Shown here: piece after piece, positions 1 through 11,709 of the stretch
Layout: every line of letters begins with the position of its first letter
Numbering within the stretch: position 1 is the stretch's first letter
Source of the DNA: Panax quinquefolius
Taxonomy: Eukaryota; Streptophyta; Magnoliopsida; Apiales; Araliaceae
Reading direction: 5' to 3'
Length of the DNA stretch: 64,000 nt
Assembly: GCA_020205615.1 (NCBI GenBank)
Contig: CM035160.1
Coordinates: 123,781,605-123,845,604 of the forward strand
The notes under the pieces: model-generated
The model's input: the letters and a program-made list of their open reading frames with translations, nothing else
Told to the model about the DNA's origin: nothing
Database searches by the model: none
Position numbers and translations under genes: made by a program

Positions 1-112
1 ATGTGTTGTCGTATTTTGCACGACAATCGTATTAATGAAGTTGTAGTTGTTTCTGTACCATGTATTTGGCAACTCAGAATAGGTGTTGTATACCTATTTT
101 GGGGGCATCACA
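1..112 (+). mobile_element. 3' end of a chromovirus 5' LTR (truncated by window)
   Basis: The segment matches the last ~110 bp of the LTR at 188-2763, including the shared stretches around GTATTTTGCACGACAAT and ACTCAGAATAGGTG, and ends in GGGGGCATCACA. It is therefore the tail of the 5' LTR of the element whose 3' LTR starts at 188. The rest lies outside the window. Confidence 0.75.
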
Positions 113-187
113 AAGATATCCTTACCTCTTCGACATACCAGGTACGCAACCTAATTTCAAGGACGAAATTTCATAAGAAGGGGAGGT
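113..187 (+). mobile_element. Residual chromovirus interior with polypurine tract
   Basis: Only about 75 bp separates the two LTRs. It resembles the reverse complement of 63083-63160, the last codons of a chromovirus pol, in the stretch around ACCAGGTACG and GACGAAATTTCATAAG. It ends in a purine-rich tract, AAGGGGAGGT, directly before the LTR, the expected plus-strand primer position. Nearly all of gag-pol has been deleted, so the element is dead. Confidence 0.7.
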
Positions 188-1204
188 TGTAAGACCCCAA
201 CTTTTTGAATAAAGATTAAATTTTCTCGAAATATATTTTTAAATATTATGGTGTGGATTTGATATAATGTTATAGTTGTGGGTAATATTTACAAATTTTG
301 CAAAGTACACAAGTTGTTATATAATATTCGATTGGTTCAGGGAATATTCGTTTTAACGAGGAATATTCGCATAACCAAGACAATCATTGGTGGACCCCCA
401 CAACAGAATTATTGTCAGATTGAGAAAACAACAAAAATACTTTATGAAAATAACGACGGAAGTTTTACCGTTAATTGTTGAAACACCCGGTGTTAAAAGG
501 ACAGTAATACGCGTGGTTGCATAGTAGCACACGGTATTGATTATTGATGCTTACGTGAGAAGTCACTCAGTTATACTCAATCATTGCTACAGTAAATGCA
601 GCATCATATCTCTAATATTATTGATTCAATTATTGTTACAGTATTATTTGAATAATATTTTATATTGTTAAAGAAATAATTGAGAAGACAAAGTTATTCA
701 TATTATTATTTGCAATATTGACAATGTCTAGAAGTTCTGTTAGGGAGAGATTTGGTCACCTAATTGTGCGCCAATAAAGAGAAATCCTTATCGGAAAGCC
801 CCCTCTTTCCTGGGAACGACCCGGTTGTTAAATATTGTGAGTTATAATATTAATGATGAATAAGTTGTGTTGATTAAAAATGAATTTTGATAGTTCCATT
901 GTGTTGGATTATTAGTGTTAGTGGAAATCGACATCTATTTCGATGATAATTGATGTTCTGGGGTTATATTGATAAATCGGGTAATTTATCGGATAAATGA
1001 GCAATTAATTGCTACTAATTCACATGCTTATATAACTATTTGTTCACATGTGTGTACTATTGAATCACATTATTTACTATTAGGGGAGATGGTGCAAGTT
1101 TGATAATACTTGCAGCACTAAATTAAAAATGAAAGAAAAGTTGGAGGTATTGTATTGTAATTTTTTGAGCCCCAAAACGTGCAATTATCGAAACTATATT
1201 TTCA

Positions 1205-1212
1205 TATAAATA
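1205..1212 (+). promoter_or_regulatory. LTR TATA box
   Basis: TATAAATA followed by AGAAGCTC matches the usual plant LTR core promoter and lies about 1.0 kb into the LTR. The related LTR at 23557 has the same box at 24756-24763, followed by GAGGGCTAAG. Confidence 0.6.
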
Positions 1213-1389
1213 GAAGCTCATTCTTCCTTCATTTCTCACCAATTCACAAAAGCTTTAGAGCGATTATTATAGAGAGAAATTATAGAGAGAAAGAAGAAGA
1301 GAAGTCTGTTACCTCACTATTCTAGTATCCAGTTTTTCTAAGGCAAAGAGTATTATTTCTTTCTTATCCGTGAAGAGAAATTCTGTTAT

Positions 1390-1740
1390 TCCATTCTTTA
1401 TTATTCTGTTGGAATAACTTGTATATGCGGGCTACCCTATACTTGGTGAAATTTTTCTGTTATTCCATTCTTTATTATTCTCATTGAACATCCCGTCATG
1501 CAATGCGTTTCATGGGACACCGGGTTCCATTATTTATCATTCTGTTGGAACATCCTGTCTGTGCTTTATGCATGACCTGGTTCCATTATTTATTATTCTT
1601 TTGGAATATCCTACCTGTGCGTTTTACACCGGACCTGGTTCCGTTATTTATTATTCTGTTGGAATAACTTGTCTATGCGGTCTATCGCATGCTTGGTGAT
1701 TTCTTTAGTTATTCCATTCTCTATTATACTCAGTTGGTTA
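1390..1740 (+). repeat. Minisatellite inside the LTR, ~56-75 bp unit
   Basis: About five imperfect copies of a unit built on TTCCATTATTTATTATTCTG and TTGGAATATCC follow one another just downstream of the likely transcription start. Unit length varies from about 56 to 75 bp. The short reading frames across it are by-products of the repeat. Confidence 0.7.
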
Positions 1741-2762
1741 AAGTTTTGACTTATATACTCCATGAAATTAGTGAAATATCCTTGATATTTGCACTTCATC
1801 CAGTATCTTTTCATGGAAATATTCTTCTGAGCATTCTTAAAATTTTACTCCACAAAGAAGTATCATGTTGACAATTTGGACGTTATTGATTCCTGCATAA
1901 AATAATTCTTGAACTTGTTTTATTGAATTCTTATATCATTGTCATCATCCTCATGTTTATATTTTGTTGAAAGTCATCTGTGGCCTGTAGTGCATAGATG
2001 GACTTGGTATGATTATGACCAAAGATTATTCGGTGTAATCATGACCGTAATGTTACAAATGATGTGGTAAAAGTCCTCATAGGCCCGTAGTGCATTGATG
2101 GATAGTTGTTGGCATGATCATGACCATTAATGAATACACAAATATTCTTGGCCCGTTGTGCATGGATAATTGTGGTCGTGATACTAAAGAATATCCTTGG
2201 TTGTAGTGCAGGGGTGATTCAGTGATGTGGATTATTTATTAAACAGAGTCCCAGCGATAAAAGTGATGAAAAACCTTTTAAATCATAAAAGATATTAGAT
2301 TTTATTCTCTACTTGACTCTTTTAATGGATTGCTTGTTCATTGCAGCTTAAACTTGATGGTTGTTATATTATATCGCTTTAACAACATTGAAGGCTAACG
2401 ATAATATATTTTGCATTATCTTAGTCATAATATTTCCCTCTTGGGCTAGTTGAGCTCACCCTTTTACTTTCATTGTTCTCTTCAGAAATGAGAACGTGGC
2501 GAGGACTAGTCGAGAAAGCAAGTGACGGACCAGATGATAGCATTAGTAGTTCTCACTATTAAGTGAATTAGTGGGAAAATAAATGTAATAATATTGAATT
2601 TGAGTTTGTATATTGTCTAGACGACAATATTTGTATTAAAACTCATAGCTTATGTTTTGTCGTACTTTGCACGATAGTTGTATAATTAAGTTGTATTTGT
2701 ATTCTGTACCATGTATTTTGTGACTCAGAATAGGTGATGTATACCTGTTTTGGGGGCGTCAC

Positions 2763-3521
2763 AATGAATACTTCAATCTAGATCTTGCCCTCTACTCCTT
2801 GCAAGATCAATTCAAGAAAACATCCCCTCCTTTAAACAATCTTCAACTCAGTGATCCACCCTCAAATCTATCCACGAAAGATGACTTGAATGAAGTGTCC
2901 AAGAACATGGTCAAGGACATCGATGAAAGCCTTAAAACTCACTCAGAACACATTCATCTCAGGCTGACTCAAATGATCACTGCTACAAATAATCTTTCGG
3001 TCACTCTGAATGCTGAGCTTACAAAGAAGTTGAGGGAAATTATCAAGGAACTTCTTCAAAGCATGAAGGATAGAGATGATATTCACTTTCGGATAGCTAA
3101 TAAACAAAGAGAGGTTGTTCTTGAATTACAAAAATCATAGGAAGCCCAGAATAACCTTATGATGGAGAACATCATCAACCTAAAAACTTCAGTCAAAGAA
3201 TTTCAGAAAGCCTATGTAAACCAAGAACAACAAACTGATACTGTTCTAGTTGCCCTCCGGAACAAAGAAGCTCAATCTGAAGCTCTGGTCAAGGAAAATT
3301 GAGAGGACATTGCTCAAACACAAAGCCAACTCAACGAGCTTGTCCAAGGAGTGACTCGACTATCTGAAGACATTCACACCCTTGATGCTTACATAAAGGG
3401 GGAGAATAAGGGGAAAGGAGTTCAAAGAGGCCAGGGCAGAGGCAGAGGAGTTCAAGGAAGCCAAGGAAGAGAAAGAGGACAATTTCAGACTCAAGATTCA
3501 AGAAGCCCTCCTGCAAGATAA
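2763..3521 (+). pseudogene. Decayed copia 3' ORF, coiled-coil protein with RG-rich tail
   Basis: A coherent frame is open from the LTR junction, so the chromovirus LTR cut into it. It runs to TAA at 3519-3521, with internal stops TAG at 3138-3140 and TGA at 3300-3302. The product is rich in Glu, Lys, Gln and Leu with heptad-like spacing, suggesting a long coiled coil. It ends in a basic Gly/Arg segment (GQGRGRGVQG). Position just upstream of a copia purine tract and LTR, beyond where pol would end, recalls the extra 3' ORF of Sirevirus-type copia elements. That family match is inference: no RT, integrase or RNase H is visible here. An alternative is a captured host coiled-coil fragment. Confidence 0.5.
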
Positions 3522-3779
3522 TTCCAACAACAGACTCCACAATTAAGCAATCAGACTCAACGATCTAAGAAATAGAGATAAGTGAAAGTTTAAATTCTTA
3601 TTGATGTAAAGCTAAAATGTATTACTCTTTGAACATCAATAAATTCATGCTTATTCTCTAGAAATTTCAACTGCTCACTGAAATACTAAGTCATGTTTAC
3701 TTTCATGCAATTGCATCTAGAAACTAATAATCATGACAACAAATCTCCTTAGTTATGTCAACATCAAATAGGGGGAGAT
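3522..3779 (+). mobile_element. Copia 3' untranslated interior and polypurine tract
   Basis: No ORF is seen. The segment ends AGGGGGAGAT (3770-3779) immediately before TGTTGG, the typical Ty1/copia polypurine tract and LTR start. Confidence 0.75.
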
Positions 3780-5336
3780 TGTTGGGAGAATGTATATCTT
3801 GATTTGATGTTTTAAATGTAAATGCTCATGGTTATTTGTAAAGTCATTCTTGGAATATATGTACAAGGACTTAGTGATAGATCAAATTTGTTAGATTGAT
3901 CTAAGCTCTTAACATGTATCATTCTGTAAATGAATGTATAGATAGAAAGATCAAAGCTGTTAGGTTGATCTTGAGATGTAATAGATAGGCTTCGAATAAT
4001 TCATAGTGTATCAATATGATCAACAGTGTATAAGTCAAGGCAGAAACGTAGAATTTCAAGGATTGTAGTGTGCCTACCTTGAAGGGCCTCTTCAGAAATC
4101 GTAGAGTGGTCTCAACGTTTTCCGAACCAACTCAGAGATCGCAGTGTGCTCTCGAAAATGTAGAGTTTACAACTTTAGCAAGAGAAGATCGTAGTGTGCT
4201 CTTAGAAACGTAGAGTTTACAACTCTAGCAAGAGAAGATCGTAGTATGCAAGTATTTAAGAGAAATCGTAGTGCTCTCGGCTGATAGCCTCAGACCAAGC
4301 ACCAAGGCGACAATTCACCATGATCTGAATCGTAGAGTACCACGATCTGAATCGTAGAGTATCATCTATCTTGTGTCAGAAGTATCAAGCCTTACGCTTT
4401 ATGTGGAGACAAACTCCAACATATGAGGAATGGATTCTAAACGTTGTAGTACTCACCAGTCCCAAAGACATAAGAGATATCCTTAGTATACAACAAAGAA
4501 GCGTATTGAAGAAGCTAAGGAAAGTACCATTGGTAAGGGGGAAAACACCTTTTTAGGTGTTAGGTGAGAAAGAAATCTGCTGTGTCAGTGGGCCAGAATG
4601 CAATTCAGAAGATGTGCAGAAAAGTCTCCATCGAAGAACAAAAAGGTCAAACACATTTAATGCTTCAACGGATGGATCCAACGGATAATTTTCAAGATCA
4701 TATATATACAAATCAAGCAGATGAAAGATGTAAGCAAGCATTGAACAAAAACGTACAAGAACTCTCAACGCTCAACTCTACGATCTGAGAAAAGAAAAGT
4801 TTCTCAGCTACTCAGTTCTTTCGAACAAGTGCTTAAACAACAACTGAGTAGAAACCATCAAGAACTCAACATCTACCAATCAACTGAAGAAAAAGTTTCA
4901 AGTCAGAAGGACTTGAAGAGTTCTAAGTGAACTGTAAAAGAGCCAAGTCTGTTGGACTTGAAGAGTTCAAGAGTGAACTGAGAAGTTCCTAGACTGCTGG
5001 TCTAGAAGGAATCTAAGTGATTCAGAAAGTGTAAAAGACATCCTTAGTGGATTTCCTACTCGAGAAGTAGAAGAGTGGACTAGGAGCTGTAAGTGCTCTG
5101 AACCACTTAAAAAGACTGTGTCTCTTACATTCTTACTATAACTGATATATCTACTATAACTGCTATACATGCCTCACTCTCATAAACTTACTATCTTAAG
5201 GGAGATTAAAACTAATATTAATTTCGCTAAAGTTTTAATCATTATCTACTAACAAGTTAAAACAATTTTTTTTTTAAATATCTATTCAACCCCCCCCCCC
5301 CCTTCTAGATTACTATTGTGCCTCCGGGAACTAACA
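3780..5336 (+). mobile_element. Ty1/copia 3' LTR
   Basis: This 1.56-kb LTR begins TGTTGGGAGAATG and ends GGAACTAACA, so the TG...CA termini lie in a short inverted repeat, and it directly follows a copia polypurine tract. It contains tandem units of about 58 bp at roughly 4137-4250 (GATCGTAGTGTGCTCT, then TAGAGTTTACAACT) and a run of 13 C at 5290-5302 near its 3' end. The right flank GAATG should be the TSD; the left copy lies outside the preserved part of the element. Confidence 0.8.
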
Positions 5337-5977
5337 GAATGGCTTTAACTCGCTCACCATAACTTAAGGAATCTAATTTTGTTAAACCATATATGGTATC
5401 TTGGGGTAAATGGTTGATTGAATAAAATATTGTAAATTATGCAACCCAATTCATGGTAAAAACAAATATAGTATATCATGAATCATGCATCATAATAGTT
5501 CTCCATAATCTAAAGAATCTATTGGTTATACCCACCGGCCCAATCTATGGTAAGTTATATGGAAATTAGTGAGTGGATAACTTATGGTAAAAAGTATATT
5601 GACTTCCAGCATTTAAGTGAATGATATATATTGGAAAGCTGTAAGAGATATGATCTTCCACGTAATGAATAAATCAACCTAGCCTAAAATCATAGTGATA
5701 GCGTGATATCTCAAATCACGAACAAACAGGATTTCTCGGTAAGTATATGTCAAATAAATGAATTGAGCATATCATGATTGACGTGTTAATTGTAAGATTT
5801 ATGCACTGTGTTTCAAATGTTCATATCACAGTAGTGCGTCTTAGTAACGGTAATATCTTTTGGTTGCCTATAAAAGAACTTAGTCCATTAATAAGAATAA
5901 GCAAGAAATACATACTGAAACTACTCATATACATACGATGAATTTGTGTTTCTTCTATTGTTGATTGCGATATAAGA
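5337..5977 (+). mobile_element. Second copia-type LTR, left part
   Basis: No ORF is seen. The sequence continues across the solo LTR at 5978-9753 into 9754-10435, and together they read like one copia LTR of about 1.3 kb. A TATAAAAG box lies at about 5871. The 5' limit is uncertain because the neighbouring copia LTR abuts it. Confidence 0.5.
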
Positions 5978-8900
5978 TGTGACGCCCCCAAATCCGGGTC
6001 TCTTTCAACCCGACATATGGTGCTCCACGATGCTACAGTTCACACAACATTCAATGGAAATGCCTCAAAAAAACGAATATGTCTTATATATATTCCAAAA
6101 CAATACTACCATTCCCCAGGTTCTTTATAACCGTTACATAATTTCCTGTCATATTATCAAATATTATCATTTCAAACCTATACTATTACATAGGTAATCT
6201 ACAAATTCGCTTTAGCCTTCGCCTTATCCTTGTCGAATTCTTCATTCCATTTGGTCTAAGCTGCATTCATATGGTTCAAGCAAAAGTGCGCATAACAAGC
6301 TTAGCAAGTACAACAATTTCATTTTAAAGGCATGCTTGAAACATATGAATATTATATCTTTAATAACTGGATGATAGTTACGAAGTACTATCAATAACTT
6401 AAAATAGCATTTCTTTTCCTTCAAAACATTTTACAATAACAATATTCAGTAATACACCAATTCTAGTTCAAGACGTGAACATCTTATAGTTTCTTTGAAA
6501 AGGACAACCCGACATGAAGTCCGTAAGTTTGGCATATCTTACGAGCACTTCTAGGTGATCAGCCTATAGTACTCTATGTTGATCAACACTACATTCATTA
6601 ATCGTGTATACGTTTAAGTTGTGGCAACCTCACGTGCCCATCGAATACTCGATGGAAATATATTTTTTTATTCATATACAGGCTTACCTTGAATCCGTAC
6701 CAAACAGTTGGCGTAGGATAGCGTTAGCAATTCTATATTGAAAGACTTGTAAACAATTCAATCAATCTATCAAGATTAGTCTAGCTGAGTTAAAACTGGC
6801 ATCAACTCTTTCTTTAAAACCATACATGCATCTCATAACTTGAATCATTTGAAAACCTGGCTAACACGATGGTTAGACAAATGTTTAGAAAAACTTGCCT
6901 TTAGCGTCTGCTACAGTAAAATTACATTTCCTTTGAGTCTTTACGGTCTCTACAATACATAATCACATAACATATCATATTAGGTCATGAATGAACATAC
7001 GTAGTTCCTAAAGAATCTTACCCTTCTTCTCACTCTAATCCCATATTAAATTTGTTATTTATTGGTTTCGGCTTGCCGTCGTTCTTTTACATCGTTCTTA
7101 CTAACTTCGTTCTCTTTTATAACTTAACTGAAATTATTTCATTAATACAACTCAGTTAGAGTTAATTATCCTTCCTCGCGACTTACTAACATCCTTACGT
7201 TATTAACTTGACACTTAATCGGCATTGGCTAATTACATTCATTGTATACCATTTATGTTCAAATCCAACTTATCTTTAACCTTTAGTGAATTACTTAAGG
7301 TTTACAATGATGCTACATTAAGTTTATTAATGTATTAGTTCATTACTATTCACTTATCTTTATTTCCTTACTTGTAATCTTTTATTACTGTGCATGACCT
7401 AGTCTTTGGCATTTCTTTGCTAGGTTCTCCTTTTAGGATCATGATTGCATGCAAGCTTTTGTTCTAAATTTCGATCACGTATGCTTCTTTCATATATAAT
7501 GTAATTGGCCAAGTCATGGCACCCGCTATCGAGGGGCTAAGGTCCGGTCTCACGCTGGGTCACCGGCCATTCCTTCCTTAAGTCGTGACGCAACGCCGAC
7601 TCTGTGTATCAGACAATTTTGACAGATTTTCTTTTAAGTGAGATTCCCGAGCTCCTAACTTCTTCGTTATAAGTCAGAATTGGCTCGTTCAAGAGCCTAC
7701 GGTTCAAAAATTACGTATTCTACGTGTTCATGCAAGAATTTTATCTATTAGACTTCGTTTGCTAAAATTCCACCTATTAGTCTATTTTTAACGAAAACGA
7801 TAAACGTTCGTGAACGTTCAATGCTCGTTTCTTCATTCTAAGTCGAAATCCGTCCATTTTTGAGTCTGCAACTCTATAATGCCAAATAATACTTGTCTCC
7901 ATTGGAAACCAACGTTTCCAAGCTCAATATCAAAATTCGACTTCCATTCCGAGAATTTCACGAATTCGACGATTATCGTCCAATCGTGTAAATTCCGGCA
8001 AAACTTCGTTACTTAAGATTTTTAAACCGTTTCAATTGGATTCAATCCATTATACTAACATCTTGACATACATGCTTCATTGACTTATAAACATGATAAG
8101 TTATTAATAGTTCGTTGTGATTTTATAACTTATAAAAATATAAATTACTTATATTTTCATTACTCATGACTTATGTCTTCTTTTCATATAACTTATTATG
8201 GTTAATGACTTCTAACCATTATTCTTGCTTCTAATTATCATACTAACATCATTAATGTAAACATGTTACAAGTTCTTACAAGTTTTTATACGTTCATTAT
8301 TGATCTTCACAAGTTCTTAACTTATATGATTACAAATAGCTTATTCATAACTTATACAGCTTATTAAGACTTAAGCCCTTTAATTTATCATTCCTTAGCA
8401 TGCTAGTTCTACCAATACCCCCTTCTCTGACAATGGAAGAGAAAGAGAAACATGGTTTAAGAATACTTACTCTTGAATAACACTTGGTAAATCTTTACTC
8501 TCCTTCTTGCTTCTTTAATTAACAAGGCTAATCTTCTAGCTTTTCTTGCTTTTTCTCTCAAATCAATAAGCTATAAGTTGTTGGTTGGAAATCTAACAAG
8601 GGAAGTCTAATTTTATATGTGCTTATTCTCTCAAGCAAATAAGCTCTCAACTTTATAAGTTGGATGAAATGAAATAACCAAACAAATGAATCCACGCTTG
8701 CTATTTATGGGATTTCCAAGGTTAGTGTAGTTTAGTCTTTTAGGCCACTCCACCTCCTTACTATTCATTACTTTGTGATTAAGTTAACTTGCTCACCACC
8801 TAAACTTGGCCATCACACTTACTTAATCATTAACCATACTTGTTAATCACATAACTTAGCCTTTAAGTTTACTTGATTAGCACAACTTTTATCCTTTGTT

Positions 8901-9753
8901 TGCTCACCACCTTATTTACTTGGTCATTACTTAACTTAGCTATAAAGCTTACTTGTTAATCACATAGGATTATCCATGGGTTGCCCCCATGGGTTTAAAC
9001 CATTCTATAGCCCATAGTTCATAATTTGGGTCTTTAGCTTAATTAATCTTAACTTATCCATTGGGCTTGCAATTAAACAAATACTTGGGCTTGCACATAA
9101 ATTTACATTGATCTTAACCATACTTACATTTGGGCCTTATCACACTTCCCATTGAATAATACAATTTCCTTCACAATTCAACAAATCCATTACATTTGGT
9201 TTAAAGCCTTATAACGTATTATACATATAATTATTGTATTCTAACTCGTATACTAATTCGTGATATACGATATACCATCATTCATACATACTCGTATTAT
9301 ACCTCGTATCATACTCGTATACTCTACCTCGCACAATTTACTTATCATATAATTATTACCTTAACTTCTTAACGCTTGATTTTCCTAACGTTCTCAAATT
9401 AAGTCCACAAGGGAAATATTACGTTTTCCATAACTGAAATATTATTGAATATTCCATCTCACCTCGATATTCTATCATTACGTATTTCTCGGAAGTTCAA
9501 AAATAATTCCCGAGCAAAAATGCGTGAATAGTATTTTTTGGAAAATATCTCGGAAAGCTTTTATTTTCATCTTGGAAATTCAAACACTTTAATTCTATCA
9601 CATAGCCAAAATCCTACGATGTTTTGATATGTTTAGGTCATAGAATGACCTTCAATTAGCTTGCTCCCATAAATAATCAATTAAATTAATTTAATCCTTA
9701 TAATTAAATAAAATTTTAATTCTTCTAAAAATTCAATTTTCTTGGGCGTTACA
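5978..9753 (-). mobile_element. Solo LTR of a Ty3/gypsy-type element, TSD TAAGA
   Basis: This 3,776-bp unit starts TGTGACGCCC and ends GGGCGTTACA, imperfect terminal inverted repeats. It is flanked by perfect 5-bp duplications, TAAGA at 5973-5977 and 9754-9758. It has no internal domain, primer site or coding capacity, so it is a solo LTR left by LTR-LTR recombination. Minus orientation is preferred: the left end resembles the reversed end of chromovirus LTRs (GGGGGCGTCACA), and a TATA-like box reads on the minus strand near 8698. A related fragment lies at 60270-60560. Confidence 0.85.
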
Positions 9754-10435
9754 TAAGACGCTACTGCTGAGGTGATCTTGTAGTAAATATTCTGGTAATA
9801 CTTTTCTTGCATATCATTATATACTAGAGCCTTTTACTGGTAAGTGATACAGTGCTTGATCATTAGACCTCTATTGTGTATTTTATATTTTCGTTTGGGT
9901 CATTGTATTTTTACAATCAAGTTTGAAGAAAGCAGAAGTGTTTAAGGGTGCATAGGTGCACAAGGAGCAAAGGTGCTCAAGTGGATTGAACTTGTATTGT
10001 AATTGGAAAAGTTTAATAAAAGTGAGTCTCCAATACTAGTTGGTATTGGACATGGATTAGACTACTATTATAGATGGTAGTAGTTGAACCATGTAAAAAT
10101 TCTAGTGTTTATGTGATTGCATTTTGTGCTACATTATTCTGCTAACTATCTAGCAACTTGCATTCCATATCCATTAATATCACCAAACTAATTCAGTAAA
10201 TTGTTCTCTCATAATCACATTCTGAAAAAGTTAAGTCTTGGAATTATACGTTTTACAAAGTGATACATTAATTCAATATATTATCTTAACATTTCAATTA
10301 ACAAAGATATAGAATCCAGTTTGCTACATCGAATATCCAAAGGAATTTTTAGTTAATCAAAAGTTGGACATAGTTTGTTCCTACACTTATTCAACCCCCC
10401 CCCCCCCCCCTTTTAAGTGTGCCTACTTAAATTTC
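9754..10435 (+). mobile_element. Second copia-type LTR, right part
   Basis: This is the downstream half of the LTR interrupted at 5978. It has 16 C in a row (10395-10410) after TTATTCAA and then AAGTGTGCCTACTTAA, the same layout as the end of the copia LTR at 3780-5336. The exact end is not clear. Confidence 0.5.
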
Positions 10436-10600
10436 ATATAGAGTACTTCATAGCTATTTGTTCAGTTATTGAAGAATAATCACATGATTCTCGACGTGGT
10501 ATTTATATTATACATTGCTAGACATGTTGAGCTAGTTATGCTCACTTCTTGCTTGAATTATATGATTGTAGCTAAGGCCAAACGAACTGAGAGTTCTAAG
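10436..10600. other. Unassigned AT-rich stretch
   Basis: No gene is recognised. GAGCTAGTTATGCTCAC near 10528 resembles a motif found towards the 3' ends of the chromovirus LTRs (around 2448 and 26650), so this may be an LTR scrap. Confidence 0.3.
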
Positions 10601-11370
10601 AGAGACGACGATGGCATCACTCCACATTGGCGGAGGTTCCTGTAGCTGAGTGTTTCACCCATTGTCGCCTACAGTTGGAGTTATTGACAGCCAATGTCAT
10701 TACTTGGGTTCCTTATTCTGGGGACCATTTGAGAGTTAGCTTTGAGGATGGGTTCCCGACTGGTGTCGAGCATGTGATGTCCACCAGTCGGATTCCTCTC
10801 TTCATAGATGGAGGATGAGAGCTCTATTTCGGAGAGCGTGCTATCAGGAGCACCACAGGAGAGATCCGTAATCTAATTTTTCCTCCTGCCACGCGTTATT
10901 AGCATGCGTCGCAGTCGTCCGTCAGTGATATCCCATCGATGGGAGTTGACGGCTTTACTTTGTCAGAGGGTCCATTCACTCAGGAGGTATTATACCGCTG
11001 GTGGTCCCCTCGTACCATTGGAGCCCAGACCTGCGCACACAGAAGAGGGATATGGTTCCTAGATCCGTGATGATAACGGATTAGATGGACTTCATCCGAG
11101 ATCCTACTCATTTGATACAGATTGATAGCTTGACCCAACAGTTGGACCGGACACATTTTTTCATCCGTTATTTGGGCAAAGATCCTTCCGAGGTGGATAC
11201 GTTTGATACTTCCAGCTCAAGGGTTGGCCCATACAGTTTTGCTGGTACAGATCATCCATTGTATCAGCCTGATATCCCTCTTGGTGGAGATCTTGTGACT
11301 CAAGTGGAGTTACATCAGATAGATAGGATAGATGATGTAGACATTAATACCATTGACTTCTTCTGATGTA
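10600..11370 (+). pseudogene. DUF7745-like gene copy 1, C-terminal fragment
   Basis: Conceptual translation of the broken frames 10627-10818 and 11085-11366 gives a piece resembling the C-terminal part of plant DUF7745 proteins, which are related to the plant mobile domain. One recognisable stretch is RIPLFIDGG followed, after a stop, by ELYFGERAIR. This corresponds to the family segment where a 'VPL..' strand leads into an 'LRQ/MRQ-G' helix. YRWWSPRT follows further on. Several stops and frame changes rule out an intact gene. The family has no established biochemical function and is often found in or near plant transposons. The N-terminal half is missing here. Confidence 0.45.
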
Positions 11371-11709
11371 GTTCTCGGTATATCTTTTTATAGGCCTCTG
11401 TTAGATAATGAGTGGATGTGCCCCATTCTCGTTATATCTTTTGATAGGCCTCTATTAGCTGTTGGGCGGTTGTGCCCCATTTCCCAATATTTTCCAACTG
11501 TATACAGAGATGATGTATTAGATATGATGTACTTAGGAATATATATATATATATATATATATAATGTTTTCCATTCCCTACATCATACTGCCATTTATTG
11601 TTTATCATGCATGTATTATGTTATGCATATGTATGTCTAGAGATGTTCAGTATTGACCCCTGGATGGTCCTATGATACGGCCCACACAAATGTCTTCCTT
11701 GACAGTTAG
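11371..11709. repeat. Short direct repeat and (AT)n microsatellite
   Basis: Two copies of a ~65-bp unit (TCGTTATATCTTTTGATAGG and GTGCCCCATT motifs) lie at about 11366-11490. An (AT)n run of about 25 bp follows at 11539-11563. The right-hand end carries GTTAG (11705-11709), the left TSD of the next solo LTR. Confidence 0.55.

Larger units (their letters stand above)
188..2763 (+). mobile_element. Chromovirus-type 3' LTR (TGTAAGACCCC family)
   Basis: This 2.58-kb LTR starts TGTAAGACCCC and ends GGGGGCGTCACA. It follows a purine tract, and related LTRs lie at 23557-27419 and, reversed, at 62010-63082. The last of these adjoins chromovirus pol, which assigns the family. A TATAAATA box at 1205-1212 marks the likely U3/R region. 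The 5-bp right flank is ATGAA; the matching left flank is outside the window. The LTR interrupts the copia ORF that continues from 2763. Confidence 0.8.
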
